Below are positions 7,880-15,325 of a stretch of 30,111 nt of DNA, piece by piece. Source of the stretch: JBKJML01 sp046596415 (GTDB lineage: Bacteria; Actinomycetota; Thermoleophilia; Gaiellales; Gaiellaceae); the NCBI GenBank assembly GCA_046596415.1, contig JBKJML010000098.1, forward strand, positions 1 to 30,111. Reading direction: 5' to 3'. Each line of letters opens with the position of its first letter. Position 1 is the first letter of the stretch. The position numbers were made by a program, and so were the translations under genes. Under the pieces are notes generated by a model. It had not been told where the DNA came from, made no database searches, and saw only the letters and a program-made list of their open reading frames with translations.

Positions 7880-9333
7880 TGGGACGGATCGGCGCCTTCC
7901 TCAAGCTCGACCGGGTCGAGGCTCCCGAGCGGGCGCCGGGCGAGCGGATCCATGACGTGCGCGAGTTCGTCCGGTCGCTTCCCCTCCTCGAGCTCCGCGA
8001 GCAGGCCTCGCGGTGCATGGAGTGCGGCGTCCCGTTCTGCCACCACGGCTGCCCGCTCGGCAACCTGATCCCCGACTGGAACGACCTCGTGTACCGCGAC
8101 CGCTTCGCCGAGGCGAGCGAGCAGCTGCACCGCACGAACAACTTCCCGGAGTTCACCGGCCGGCTCTGCCCCGCGCCCTGCGAGTCCGCGTGCGTGCTCG
8201 AGATCAACGAGGGCGACGCCGTCGCGATCAAGCAGGTCGAGCTCGCCATCGTCGACCGCGCGTGGGACGAGGGCTGGATCGTCCCGCAGCCTCCCGCAAC
8301 GCCGACCGGTCGGCGCGTCGCTGTCGTCGGCTCCGGGCCGGCCGGGCTCGCCTGCGCACAGCAACTCGCCCGCGCCGGCGAGCACGTGACGGTGTACGAG
8401 CGCGACGAGGCGGGCGGCGGGCTGATCCGGTTCGGCGTGCCCGAGTTCAAGCTGGAGAAGCGACTCGTCGAACGGCGCCTCGAGCAGCTCGCCGCCGAGG
8501 GAGTCGAGTTCCGCTTCGGGGTCGAGGTCGGCGTCGACCTCGACCCCGACGAGCTCCGAGCGAGCCACGACGCGGTGGTGCTGGCGACCGGCTCGCGCGT
8601 GCCGCGCGACCTGCCGGTGCCGGGGCGTGAGCTCGACGGCGTCCACTTCGCGCTGGAGTACCTCGCGGCACGCGCCCGCGTGATCGCCGGGACGACGCCG
8701 GCGACGATCTCCGCGGCGGGTAAGCACGTCATCGTCATCGGCGGTGGCGACACCGGCGCCGACTGCGTCGGTCACGCGCATCGTGAGGGCGCCGCGTCGG
8801 TCACGCAGATCGAGCTGCTCGGCGAGCCTCCTCCCGTCCGGCCCGACGACCTGACGCCGTGGCCTTCCTGGCCGCTGAAGCTCCGCACGTCCTACGCGCT
8901 CAAGGAAGGTGGCGAGCGCGACTTCGCGATCTCGACGACGCACCTCGAAGGCCGCGACGGCGCTGTCGAGCAGATCCACTGGCAGCGCAACTCCGGCACG
9001 CCGCCGTTTGCGCTCCTCGCCGGAACGGAATCCTCGCAACCTGCGCAGCTCGTCCTGCTGGCGATGGGGTTCGTCGGGCCTGAGCCGGCCCTACTGGCAG
9101 GGCTCGGCGTCGACCGGGACGGGCGCGGCAACGTCGACGCGGCGCGCTTTGCGACCTCGCAGACGGGCATCTTCGCGGCCGGCGACGCGCGCCGTGGGCA
9201 GTCGCTGATCGTCTGGGCGATCGACGAGGGCAGGCGCTGCGCTCAGGCGGTCGGCGACTGGCTCGACGACCCCGGCCGCCTCGACGGCCCGCGGGCGTTC
9301 GCGTCGACCGCTGTCACCCGTAGCGCGGAGTAG
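7879..9333 (+). CDS. gltD: glutamate synthase small (beta) subunit
   Basis: GltD passes electrons from NADPH through FAD and iron-sulfur clusters to GltB. The 484-residue protein has N-terminal cluster cysteines C46, C49, C54 and C58, then C97, C101 and C105. The FAD motif GSGPAG is at 151-156 and the NADPH motif GGGDTG at 288-293. The C-terminal FAD segment (IFAAGDARRGQSLIVWAI) is typical. ATG 7879 is chosen over in-frame starts inside gltB because it overlaps the gltB stop and is preceded by GAGGAGG (7865-7871) with 7 nt spacing. The two genes are a translationally coupled pair. Confidence 0.97.
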   Translation: MGRIGAFLKLDRVEAPERAPGERIHDVREFVRSLPLLELREQASRCMECGVPFCHHGCPLGNLIPDWNDLVYRDRFAEASEQLHRTNNFPEFTGRLCPAPCESACVLEINEGDAVAIKQVELAIVDRAWDEGWIVPQPPATPTGRRVAVVGSGPAGLACAQQLARAGEHVTVYERDEAGGGLIRFGVPEFKLEKRLVERRLEQLAAEGVEFRFGVEVGVDLDPDELRASHDAVVLATGSRVPRDLPVPGRELDGVHFALEYLAARARVIAGTTPATISAAGKHVIVIGGGDTGADCVGHAHREGAASVTQIELLGEPPPVRPDDLTPWPSWPLKLRTSYALKEGGERDFAISTTHLEGRDGAVEQIHWQRNSGTPPFALLAGTESSQPAQLVLLAMGFVGPEPALLAGLGVDRDGRGNVDAARFATSQTGIFAAGDARRGQSLIVWAIDEGRRCAQAVGDWLDDPGRLDGPRAFASTAVTRSAE

Positions 9334-9355
9334 ACTGCCGCCCGTGAGGCGAACG

Positions 9356-9712
9356 ATGAACGAGGTGCACGACGGGAACTGCGCGGTCGCGGCGACCGCC
9401 GAGTTCATCGCCACCAAGTGGACGCCTCTGATCGTCCACGACCTTTCGGAGGGCTCGAGGCGCTTCATGCAGCTCGAGAACGCGTGTCCCGGGATCAGTC
9501 CAAGGACGCTCTCGGAGCGCCTCGACATGCTGGAGCGGCAGGGGATCGTCGACCGGCGCAGCTATCCGGAATCGCCGCCTCGGGTCGAGTACGAGCTCAC
9601 CGAGAAAGGCCGCGCGCTCCTGCCGATCATCAGGGGCATGCGCCTCTTCGGGCGCAACTGGATGATTCCGGAGCACACTCCGGATCGCCAGACCGACACC
9701 GCCCGCCGCTAA
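9356..9712 (+). CDS. HxlR-family winged-helix transcriptional regulator
   Basis: A small DNA-binding protein of 118 residues. It shows the HxlR signature: an N-terminal Cys (DGNCAVA), the helix IATKWTPLIVHDL, then GSRRFMQLEN, PGISPRTLSERLDMLERQGIV (recognition helix region) and the wing YPESPPRVEYELTEKGRALLPII. ATG 9356 is preceded by GAGG with 6 nt spacing; a GTG at 9344 in frame would add four residues. It follows the gltD stop by 22 nt, so it may ride on the gltBD transcript. It also sits directly before the leucine/isoleucine leader region, and paired inverted repeats follow it, so it might regulate either unit. Its ligand is unknown. Confidence 0.88.
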   Translation: MNEVHDGNCAVAATAEFIATKWTPLIVHDLSEGSRRFMQLENACPGISPRTLSERLDMLERQGIVDRRSYPESPPRVEYELTEKGRALLPIIRGMRLFGRNWMIPEHTPDRQTDTARR

Positions 9713-9746
9713 GACGCTCCAAGCCACGATGACGCTGACCAGCCAA

Positions 9747-9782
9747 GACTTCGTTCTTCGAAGTCGCTTCAGGTTCTGAAGC
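9747..9782 (+). repeat. two tandem hairpins abutting the -35 box of the leuA leader
   Basis: Two perfect 7-bp inverted repeats lie back to back: GACTTCG (9747-9753) with CGAAGTC (9759-9765), and GCTTCAG (9766-9772) with CTGAAGC (9776-9782). The second ends exactly where TTGACA (9783) begins. They could terminate the hxlR transcript or be operator half-sites for a regulator of the downstream promoter. The repeated CTTC/GAAG pattern at about 10 nt spacing favours a protein-binding site. No T-tract follows. Confidence 0.5.
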
Positions 9783-9811
9783 TTGACAACACCTCGGGCC
9801 GCGTGCACACT
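9783..9811 (+). promoter_or_regulatory. promoter of the leu-ilv-thr-phe cluster
   Basis: A perfect TTGACA (9783-9788), a 17 nt spacer and CACACT (9806-9811). The expected start point, at about 9818-9821, coincides with the ATG of the leader ORF at 9821. This is the only convincing promoter I see between hxlR and leuA. The 306 nt stretch 9713-10018 holds the inverted repeats, this promoter, the leader ORF and its hairpins. Confidence 0.65.
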
Positions 9812-9820
9812 GCTTCGACG

Positions 9821-9922
9821 ATGACTCGTATCGCTCGGAGCATGCACCTGACGACGCCGCTGACGGCGCCGTTCGCGCTCGGGCTCGTACTTCTTACGGT
9901 CATCGCGATTCTCCCCCTCTAG
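9821..9922 (+). CDS. branched-chain/threonine-rich leader peptide before leuA
   Basis: A 33-residue ORF whose second half (residues 20-33) is mostly Leu, Val and Ile, with the core LVLLTVIA followed by ILPL. It also has five Thr. ATG 9821 lies 9 nt after the -10 box and has no Shine-Dalgarno, so translation is probably leaderless. The TAG stop (9920-9922) lies inside a hairpin. Peptides of this kind sense charged tRNA by ribosome stalling in the known ilv, leu and thr attenuators. A second ORF with the same core and 14 identical nucleotides (CTTACGGTCATCGC) precedes the thrC-like gene at 29199. The alternative is a meaningless short ORF; promoter position, codon content, hairpin and the second copy argue against that. 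Confidence 0.65.
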   Translation: MTRIARSMHLTTPLTAPFALGLVLLTVIAILPL

Positions 9923-9999
9923 GGGGAGACGCACTCACGCGGCCGCTAGACGCCGCAGACGCCGACTCACGACGGAAGTAGTGCGCCCGCACAGCGGGC
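9911..9999 (+). promoter_or_regulatory. leuA leader hairpins (attenuator-like)
   Basis: Three stems follow in order. CTCCCCC (9911-9917) pairs with GGGGGAG (9922-9928) around the leader stop codon. GCGGC (9939-9943) pairs with GCCGC (9952-9956). GCCCGC (9985-9990) pairs with GCGGGC (9994-9999), ending 5 nt before the leuA ribosome binding site GGAGGAG (10005-10011). A ribosome that reaches the stop codon would disrupt the first stem; one stalled on Leu/Val/Ile codons would not. Whether the output is termination or access to the ribosome binding site is not visible, as no T-tract is present. No T-box consensus is seen. Confidence 0.5.
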
Positions 10000-10018
10000 C
10001 CGACGGAGGAGACACCGA

Positions 10019-11158
10019 GTGCGCACGATCAAGATCTTCGACACGACCCTGAGAGACGGCGAGCAGTCGCCGGGCATCGCCCTGCGCCCGACCGAGAAGG
10101 CGGAAATCGCGAAGACGCTCGAGCGGCTTGGCGTCGACGTGATCGAGGCCGGCTTCGCCGCCTCGTCGCCGGGAGACTTCAAAGGCGTCGTCGCGGTCGC
10201 CGACGCAGTCCAGAATGCGACGGTCGCGGCGCTCGCGCGGACGACGATCGAGGACATCGACGCTGCGCTCGCGGCGCTCGCCACGGCACGCCACCGGCGC
10301 GTCCACATCTTCATCGCCACGAGCGCGCTGCACATGAAGCGCAAGCTCGGCCTCACGCCGAGCGAAGTGCTCGAGCGGGTCAGCCGGTCGGTGGCGTACG
10401 CGGTGGAGCGGGCCGACGAGGTGGAGTTCTCCGCCGAGGACGCGACCCGCTCCGACCGAGACTTCCTCGTCGAGGTCTGCGACGCTGCGGTCGCCGCCGG
10501 CGCCACGATCGTCAACCTGCCCGACACGGTCGGCTACACGTCGCCGGACGAGTACGCCGCGCTGTTGACGGAACTGCAGGAGCGCTGCCCCGGGCTCGCC
10601 GACGTCGAGTTGTCCGTGCACTGCCACAACGACCTCGGGCTCGCCGTCGCGAACTCGCTCGCCGGCGTCGCAGCGGGCGCGACCCAGGTCGAGTGCACCG
10701 TCAACGGGATCGGCGAGCGGGCCGGCAACGCATCGCTCGAGGAGATCGCGATGGCGCTCCGCGTGCGTCCCGACGTGTTCGACGCGGCGACCGGGATCGA
10801 TCCGGCTGTGATCCGCGAGGCCTCCGCGCTCGTCAGCGGGCTCACCGGCTACTCGATCAGCCCGAACAAGCCGATCGTCGGCGCGAACGCGTTCGCGCAC
10901 GAGGCCGGGATCCACCAGGACGGGATGCTGAAGGATGCCGCGACGTACCAGATCATCGATCCCGGCGAACTCGGCACGACGATGACGCTGCCGCTCGGGA
11001 AGCACTCCGGCCGCCACGCGTTCGCCCGCGCCTGCGTCGAGGCGGGCCACGCACTCGACCGCGACCAGGTCGAAGCAGCGTTCAGACGCTTCAAGACGCT
11101 CGCCGATCTCGGCGTGCCCGTCTCCCTCACCGACGTCTTCCAGGAGGTTCGAGCATGA
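10019..11158 (+). CDS. leuA: 2-isopropylmalate synthase lacking the regulatory domain
   Basis: This enzyme condenses acetyl-CoA with 2-ketoisovalerate in the first committed step of leucine synthesis. The TIM-barrel motifs are present: R12-D13 in TTLRDGEQSPG, metal ligands H201 and H203 (HCHND), and N237 in GERAGN. EFSAEDATR and NAFAHEAGIHQDGMLK are typical of isopropylmalate synthase rather than citramalate synthase. The protein has 379 residues against about 500-520 for most LeuA. It stops where the C-terminal leucine-binding allosteric domain would begin, so leucine feedback of the usual kind should be absent. Homocitrate or citramalate synthase activity is a less likely alternative. The start is GTG 10019 after GGAGGAG (7 nt spacing). 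Its stop overlaps the next ATG (ATGA). Confidence 0.88.
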   Translation: MRTIKIFDTTLRDGEQSPGIALRPTEKAEIAKTLERLGVDVIEAGFAASSPGDFKGVVAVADAVQNATVAALARTTIEDIDAALAALATARHRRVHIFIATSALHMKRKLGLTPSEVLERVSRSVAYAVERADEVEFSAEDATRSDRDFLVEVCDAAVAAGATIVNLPDTVGYTSPDEYAALLTELQERCPGLADVELSVHCHNDLGLAVANSLAGVAAGATQVECTVNGIGERAGNASLEEIAMALRVRPDVFDAATGIDPAVIREASALVSGLTGYSISPNKPIVGANAFAHEAGIHQDGMLKDAATYQIIDPGELGTTMTLPLGKHSGRHAFARACVEAGHALDRDQVEAAFRRFKTLADLGVPVSLTDVFQEVRA

Positions 11159-12066
11159 GTGCCAAGACCGTTGCCTGTCTCGCCGGGGACGGTGTAGGCC
11201 CCGAGTTGATGGCGGCGGCCACCCGAGCGCTCAGCGGAGTGACGAAGCTGCACGGGATCGAGTTGGACGAGGTGCATCTTCCGTTCGCCGGGGAGGGTGT
11301 GACGCGCTCCGGCCACCCGCTGCCTGCGGCGACGCGGGCCGGCTATCGCGACGCCGACGCGATCCTCGTCGCCTCGCCGAATGAGCCGGCGTTCGAAGGC
11401 ATCAAGGCCGATCTGGAGCTCGCGTGGCGCGTCGCCCGCGTACATCTCCGGCAGACCGGGGACGTCGTGATCGCAGGCCCGATCGGGGCTTGGGCCAACG
11501 AGATCGCGATCCGCCGTGCCTTCTCGTGTGCCGCGTCGCGCCGCGGACGGATCGTGTCGGTCGCCGAGTCATCCGACTGGAGCGCAGCCGTCCAGGTCGA
11601 GCGGGCACGGTGGGACGGGCTCGAGATCGAGGAGGTCGCGCTCGGCGCGGCGCTCGTGCGCCTGCGAGAGCGCCCTGGCTCGCTCGACGTCATCGTCACC
11701 GAAGCCCACCTCGTGTCGGCGGTGATCGACGCCGCCGCACACTTCGCCGGCTCGGGCACCTCCGTGGCGCACGCGTGGCTCCCCGCCGAAGGCTCGGGGG
11801 TGTTCGCCCCTGGGACCGCCGGCGCGAACGAGTCCGCCGGCTTCGGCGTCGTCGACCCGATGGGGATGCTGCTGACGACGTCGCTGATGCTCGCCGAGGG
11901 ATTGCAGCGTCGTGCGGCGTCGAGGACGCTCGAGCGCGCCGTGGGGCAAGTCGCCCGCGCAACCCGTTCGTCCACGCACGACACGCGCTCCTTCACCGAC
12001 GCCGTGATCGACCTGCTGCCGCAGGCGCGTACCGACATGGAGCACTTCGACGAGGTCTGGCAGTGA
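11155..12066 (+). CDS. degenerate isopropylmalate/isocitrate dehydrogenase-like protein
   Basis: A 303-residue relative of LeuB. The N-terminal GDGVGPE and the overall order of the fold are recognisable (ILVASPN..., IRRAFSCAASRRGRIVSV, LDVIVTEAHL, GLQRR). Most active-site residues seen in the canonical LeuB at 21684 are gone. The ANLRP arginine region reads ARVHLRQ, the REL.GG.YYG tyrosine segment reads IAGPIGAWANE, the DKANVL lysine segment reads AESSDWS, and NTFGDILSD reads EAHLVSAVID. It is probably not a working isopropylmalate dehydrogenase; a regulatory or structural partner, or an altered enzyme, is possible. ATG 11155 overlaps the leuA stop (ATGA), which rules out longer in-frame starts. 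Its own stop overlaps the ilvB start. The intact frame and coupling argue against a pseudogene. Confidence 0.75.
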   Translation: MSAKTVACLAGDGVGPELMAAATRALSGVTKLHGIELDEVHLPFAGEGVTRSGHPLPAATRAGYRDADAILVASPNEPAFEGIKADLELAWRVARVHLRQTGDVVIAGPIGAWANEIAIRRAFSCAASRRGRIVSVAESSDWSAAVQVERARWDGLEIEEVALGAALVRLRERPGSLDVIVTEAHLVSAVIDAAAHFAGSGTSVAHAWLPAEGSGVFAPGTAGANESAGFGVVDPMGMLLTTSLMLAEGLQRRAASRTLERAVGQVARATRSSTHDTRSFTDAVIDLLPQARTDMEHFDEVWQ

Positions 12067-13790
12067 CCCGCATGCTGGGATCCGACGCGATCCTCCGGTC
12101 GCTCGAGCTCGAGGGTGTCGACGTCGCCTTCGGGATCCCGGGCGGGGCGATCCTGCCGACCTACGACGCGATCGCTCGTGGCACCTCGGTGCGCCACGTG
12201 CTCGCGAGACACGAGCAGGGAGCAGGCCACATGGCGCAGGGGTACGCCCGAGCGTCAGGGCGCGTCGGCGTGGCGATCGCGACGTCAGGCCCCGGCGCGA
12301 CGAATCTCGTCACGCCGATCGCCGACGCCTGGATGGATTCCACCCCGCTCGTCTGCATCACCGGCCAGGTGCGCTCGTCGCTGATCGGCACCGACGCGTT
12401 CCAGGAGATCGACGCGACCGGAATCACGATGCCGATCGTCAAGCACTCCTGGCTGGTCCAGGACGTCGAGGAGCTGCCCGGCATCCTGAAGGCGGCCTTC
12501 CACGTCGCGCAGACGGGTCGCAAAGGGCCGGTGCTGGTCGACATCGCCCGTGACGTGCAGGAGGCGGAGCTCGACTTCCGCTATCCCGACGACGTCGACC
12601 TCCCTGGCTGGAAGCCGCCGCTCAAGGTCAACGCGCGCCAGATCCGTGAGGCTGCGCAGGCGATCGCCCACGCCGAGCGTCCGGTCGTGTACGCCGGCGG
12701 TGGTGTCCTGAACGCCGATGCGTGCGCCGAACTGCTGGCGCTCGTCGACGCGGAGCAGCTTCCTGCCGTGGTGACGCTGATGGGCAAGGGGTGCCTGCCC
12801 GACTCGCACCCCCGCAACTACGGCGCCCCCGGCATGCACGGGTCGAAGTTCGCGAACTGGACGCTGAACAAGGCCGACCTCGTGATCGCGATCGGCGTGC
12901 GCTTCGACGACCGCGTCACCGGCAAGCTCGCAGCGTTCGCCCCGGGCGCGAAGGTGATCCATTTCGACATCGATGCGGCCGAAGTCGGGAAGATCCGCCA
13001 CGCGGAGATCCCGGTCGTCGGCCCGCTCAAGCTCGCGCTGGCGCAGCTCGCGGCGGAGGTGAGAGCCATTGCCCCGAACGGCCGTCCCGATCGGACGCCG
13101 TGGCTGCGCCAGCTCGAGGAATGGCGGGAGCGATTCCCGTTCCGCTACGACCGCTCGCCCGGGACGCTCAAGCCGCAGACTGCGGTCGAGGCGCTCCGCG
13201 ACCTCGCAGCGGCGCACGACGACGACGTCATCTGGACGACCGGCGTGGGGCAGCACCAGATGTGGGCGATGCAGTACCTCGTCTGCGACGAGCCCCGGTC
13301 GTTCATCACCTCGGGCGGGCTCGGAACGATGGGCTACGGCATCCCGGCCGCGATCGGCGCCAAGGCAGCCCGCCCGGACGCGACCGTCGTCTGCATCGAC
13401 GGTGACGGCTGCTTCCAGATGACCTGCCAGGAGCTCGCGACGGCAGCGCTCGAACGCCTGCCGATCGTGGCGGTCGTGATCAACAACGGCTGGCTCGGGA
13501 TGGTGCGCCAGTGGCAGGAGATGTTCTACGACGAACGCTTCGCGCAAACCCATCTCACCCAGACCGTCCCGAACTTCGCGCAACTCGCCGAGGCGTACGG
13601 CTGCGCCGGCTTCACCGTCGAGAGCGAGGACGAGCTCGAGTCGGCGCTCGCCGCCGCGTTTGCCGCCGGGCGGAGCGCAGTCGTCGATGTCCGCTGCGAC
13701 CCGGAGGAGAAGTGCTTCCCGATGATCCCCTCCGGCGCCGCCGCCATCGACGTGATCGAGGCACCCGGCGGCGAGGTCGTCGCCGCGTGA
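12063..13790 (+). CDS. ilvB: acetolactate synthase large (catalytic) subunit
   Basis: A ThDP-dependent enzyme making acetolactate (valine/leucine) or acetohydroxybutyrate (isoleucine) from pyruvate. The 575-residue protein has the catalytic E51 in RHEQGAGHMAQGYAR, the FAD/ThDP central region, and the ThDP-Mg motif GDG (447-449) through NN (474-475). The sequences SGPGATNL and QVTRS-like GQVRSSLIGTDAFQE match acetohydroxyacid synthase rather than other ThDP enzymes. GTG 12063 overlaps the previous stop (GTGA); an in-frame ATG at 12072 is a possible alternative. The regulatory subunit gene follows directly. Confidence 0.95.
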   Translation: MTRMLGSDAILRSLELEGVDVAFGIPGGAILPTYDAIARGTSVRHVLARHEQGAGHMAQGYARASGRVGVAIATSGPGATNLVTPIADAWMDSTPLVCITGQVRSSLIGTDAFQEIDATGITMPIVKHSWLVQDVEELPGILKAAFHVAQTGRKGPVLVDIARDVQEAELDFRYPDDVDLPGWKPPLKVNARQIREAAQAIAHAERPVVYAGGGVLNADACAELLALVDAEQLPAVVTLMGKGCLPDSHPRNYGAPGMHGSKFANWTLNKADLVIAIGVRFDDRVTGKLAAFAPGAKVIHFDIDAAEVGKIRHAEIPVVGPLKLALAQLAAEVRAIAPNGRPDRTPWLRQLEEWRERFPFRYDRSPGTLKPQTAVEALRDLAAAHDDDVIWTTGVGQHQMWAMQYLVCDEPRSFITSGGLGTMGYGIPAAIGAKAARPDATVVCIDGDGCFQMTCQELATAALERLPIVAVVINNGWLGMVRQWQEMFYDERFAQTHLTQTVPNFAQLAEAYGCAGFTVESEDELESALAAAFAAGRSAVVDVRCDPEEKCFPMIPSGAAAIDVIEAPGGEVVAA

Positions 13791-14302
13791 CCGCCCACAC
13801 GCTCTCCGTCCGGCTCGAGAACAAGCCGGGGGCGCTGGCACGCGTCTCCCAGCTGTTCTCGCGCCGCGGCTACAACATCCAGAGCCTCGCGGTCGGTCCG
13901 AGCGAGCGGCCCGACATCTCGCACCTGACCCTGCGAGTCGACTGCAGCGAGCACTCGCTCGAGCAGATCGAGAAGCAGATGCACAAGCTCGTCAACGTCC
14001 TGCGCGTCACCGAGTTGCGACCCGACGAGGCGATCGAGCGAGAGCTAGCCCTGATCACGGTCGCCGTGGCGGCCGACCGGCGCGCGGAGCTCGTCGCCCT
14101 CAGCCAGATGGGGGGTGCGCGGGTCGCCGACATCGGGCGAGACGCGATCACCTTCGAGCTTGTCGGCCGCCCCGAGCAGGTCGAAGCGTTCGAGGAGCTC
14201 GTCCGGCCCTACGGCGTCCGCGAGCTCGTTCGCACGGGCCGCGTCGGGCTTCGCCGGCCCAGTGCCGGCGGTCGTACCGCACCACCCTCCGTTCAGGTCT
14301 GA
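13787..14302 (+). CDS. ilvN: acetolactate synthase small (regulatory) subunit
   Basis: A 171-residue subunit that activates IlvB and confers valine feedback inhibition. An N-terminal ACT domain (about residues 4-75) contains LSVRLENKPGALARVSQLFSRRGYNIQSL. The ALS_ss_C domain follows (about 80-160). GTG 13787 overlaps the ilvB stop (GTGA). Since LeuA here lacks its allosteric domain, this is one of few visible feedback points in the branched-chain pathway. Confidence 0.95.
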   Translation: MTAHTLSVRLENKPGALARVSQLFSRRGYNIQSLAVGPSERPDISHLTLRVDCSEHSLEQIEKQMHKLVNVLRVTELRPDEAIERELALITVAVAADRRAELVALSQMGGARVADIGRDAITFELVGRPEQVEAFEELVRPYGVRELVRTGRVGLRRPSAGGRTAPPSVQV

Positions 14303-14320
14303 CACCGAAAGGAAACCACC

Positions 14321-15325
14321 ATGGCCGAAATCATCAAGACGGGCGACATCGACCTCCTCAGTGGGAAGGTCGCAGTGCTCGGGTACGGGAGCCAGGGTCA
14401 CGCGCACGCGCTGAACCTGCACGAATCGGGCGTCGAGGTCGAGGTCGGCCTGCGGGCCGACAGCGGCTCGCGCGCCGAGGCGGAAGACGCGGGCCTCACG
14501 GTTCGGTCGGTTGCCGACGCGGTGCGTGACGCTCAGCTCGTCGCGTTCCTCGTGCCCGATGGCGCCCAGCCCGCTCTCTACGAGACCGAGGTGGTGCCGA
14601 ACCTCGCCCCGGGAGCGGCGCTCCTGTTCGCTCACGGCTTCAACGTCCACTACGGGCGGATCACGCCGCCGCCCGGCCACGACGTGATCATGGTCGCCCC
14701 CAAAGGCCCCGGGCACATCGTGCGCCGGTTCTACGAGGAGGGTTACGGCACGCCCGCCGTGATCGCGGTCGCACAGGACGCGAGCGGCCAGGCGCGCGAC
14801 CTGGCGCTTGCGTACGGTGCTGCGCTGGGCTCCGCACGCGCCGGGATGGTCGAGACGACGTTCCAGGAGGAGACGGAGACCGACCTCTTCGGCGAGCAGG
14901 CCGTGCTCTGCGGGGGCGTCACGCAGCTGATCCAGCTCGGCTTCGAGACGCTCGTCGAGGCCGGCTACCAGCCCGAGGTCGCCTACTACGAGTGCCTGCA
15001 CGAGCTGAAGCTGATCACCGACCTGATCTACGAGGGCGGGATCGAGCGGATGCACTACTCCATCTCCGACACCGCCGAGTACGGCTCGCACGCGGTGGGG
15101 CCGCGGGTCATCGACGAGCACGTGCGCACCAACATGCGCGCCACGCTGACGGCGATCCAGGACGGGACGTTCGCCCGCGACTGGGTGGCCGAGATGGATC
15201 GTGGCCAGCCGCTGCTGGACGAGGCCCGCGCCCGGCTCGCGGAGACACAGATCGAGCAGGTCGGCGCGCGGCTTCGCGCCCTGAACGTGCGCAAGGAGGC
15301 TGCAGCGGTCGATGGCATCGGTTGA
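14321..15325 (+). CDS. ilvC: ketol-acid reductoisomerase (class I, NADP-dependent)
   Basis: Converts acetolactate and acetohydroxybutyrate to dihydroxy acids using Mg2+ and NADPH. The 334-residue length is that of class I. GYGSQGHAH holds the dinucleotide motif (G21, G23, G26). H105 and K128 (VAPKGPGH) line the active site, and D188 and E192 (DLFGEQAVLCGG) bind the metals. The C-terminal knotted domain contains YYECLHELKLITDLIYEGG. ATG 14321 follows GAAAGGA. An 18 nt gap from ilvN is one of the few small gaps in the cluster. The end overlaps hom by 14 nt. Confidence 0.96.
   Translation: MAEIIKTGDIDLLSGKVAVLGYGSQGHAHALNLHESGVEVEVGLRADSGSRAEAEDAGLTVRSVADAVRDAQLVAFLVPDGAQPALYETEVVPNLAPGAALLFAHGFNVHYGRITPPPGHDVIMVAPKGPGHIVRRFYEEGYGTPAVIAVAQDASGQARDLALAYGAALGSARAGMVETTFQEETETDLFGEQAVLCGGVTQLIQLGFETLVEAGYQPEVAYYECLHELKLITDLIYEGGIERMHYSISDTAEYGSHAVGPRVIDEHVRTNMRATLTAIQDGTFARDWVAEMDRGQPLLDEARARLAETQIEQVGARLRALNVRKEAAAVDGIG

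Noticed and set aside
9821..10018. T-box riboswitch before leuA
   Set aside because: No T-box consensus, specifier-loop layout or T-tract terminator could be seen; a peptide leader explains the sequence better.
11155..12066. The leuB-like gene as a pseudogene
   Set aside because: The reading frame is complete and coupled by 4-nt overlaps on both sides, with normal codon use; loss is confined to active-site motifs.
12285..13841. 518-residue minus-strand ORF opposite ilvB and ilvN
   Set aside because: Arg/Asp/Gly-rich shadow of certain genes.
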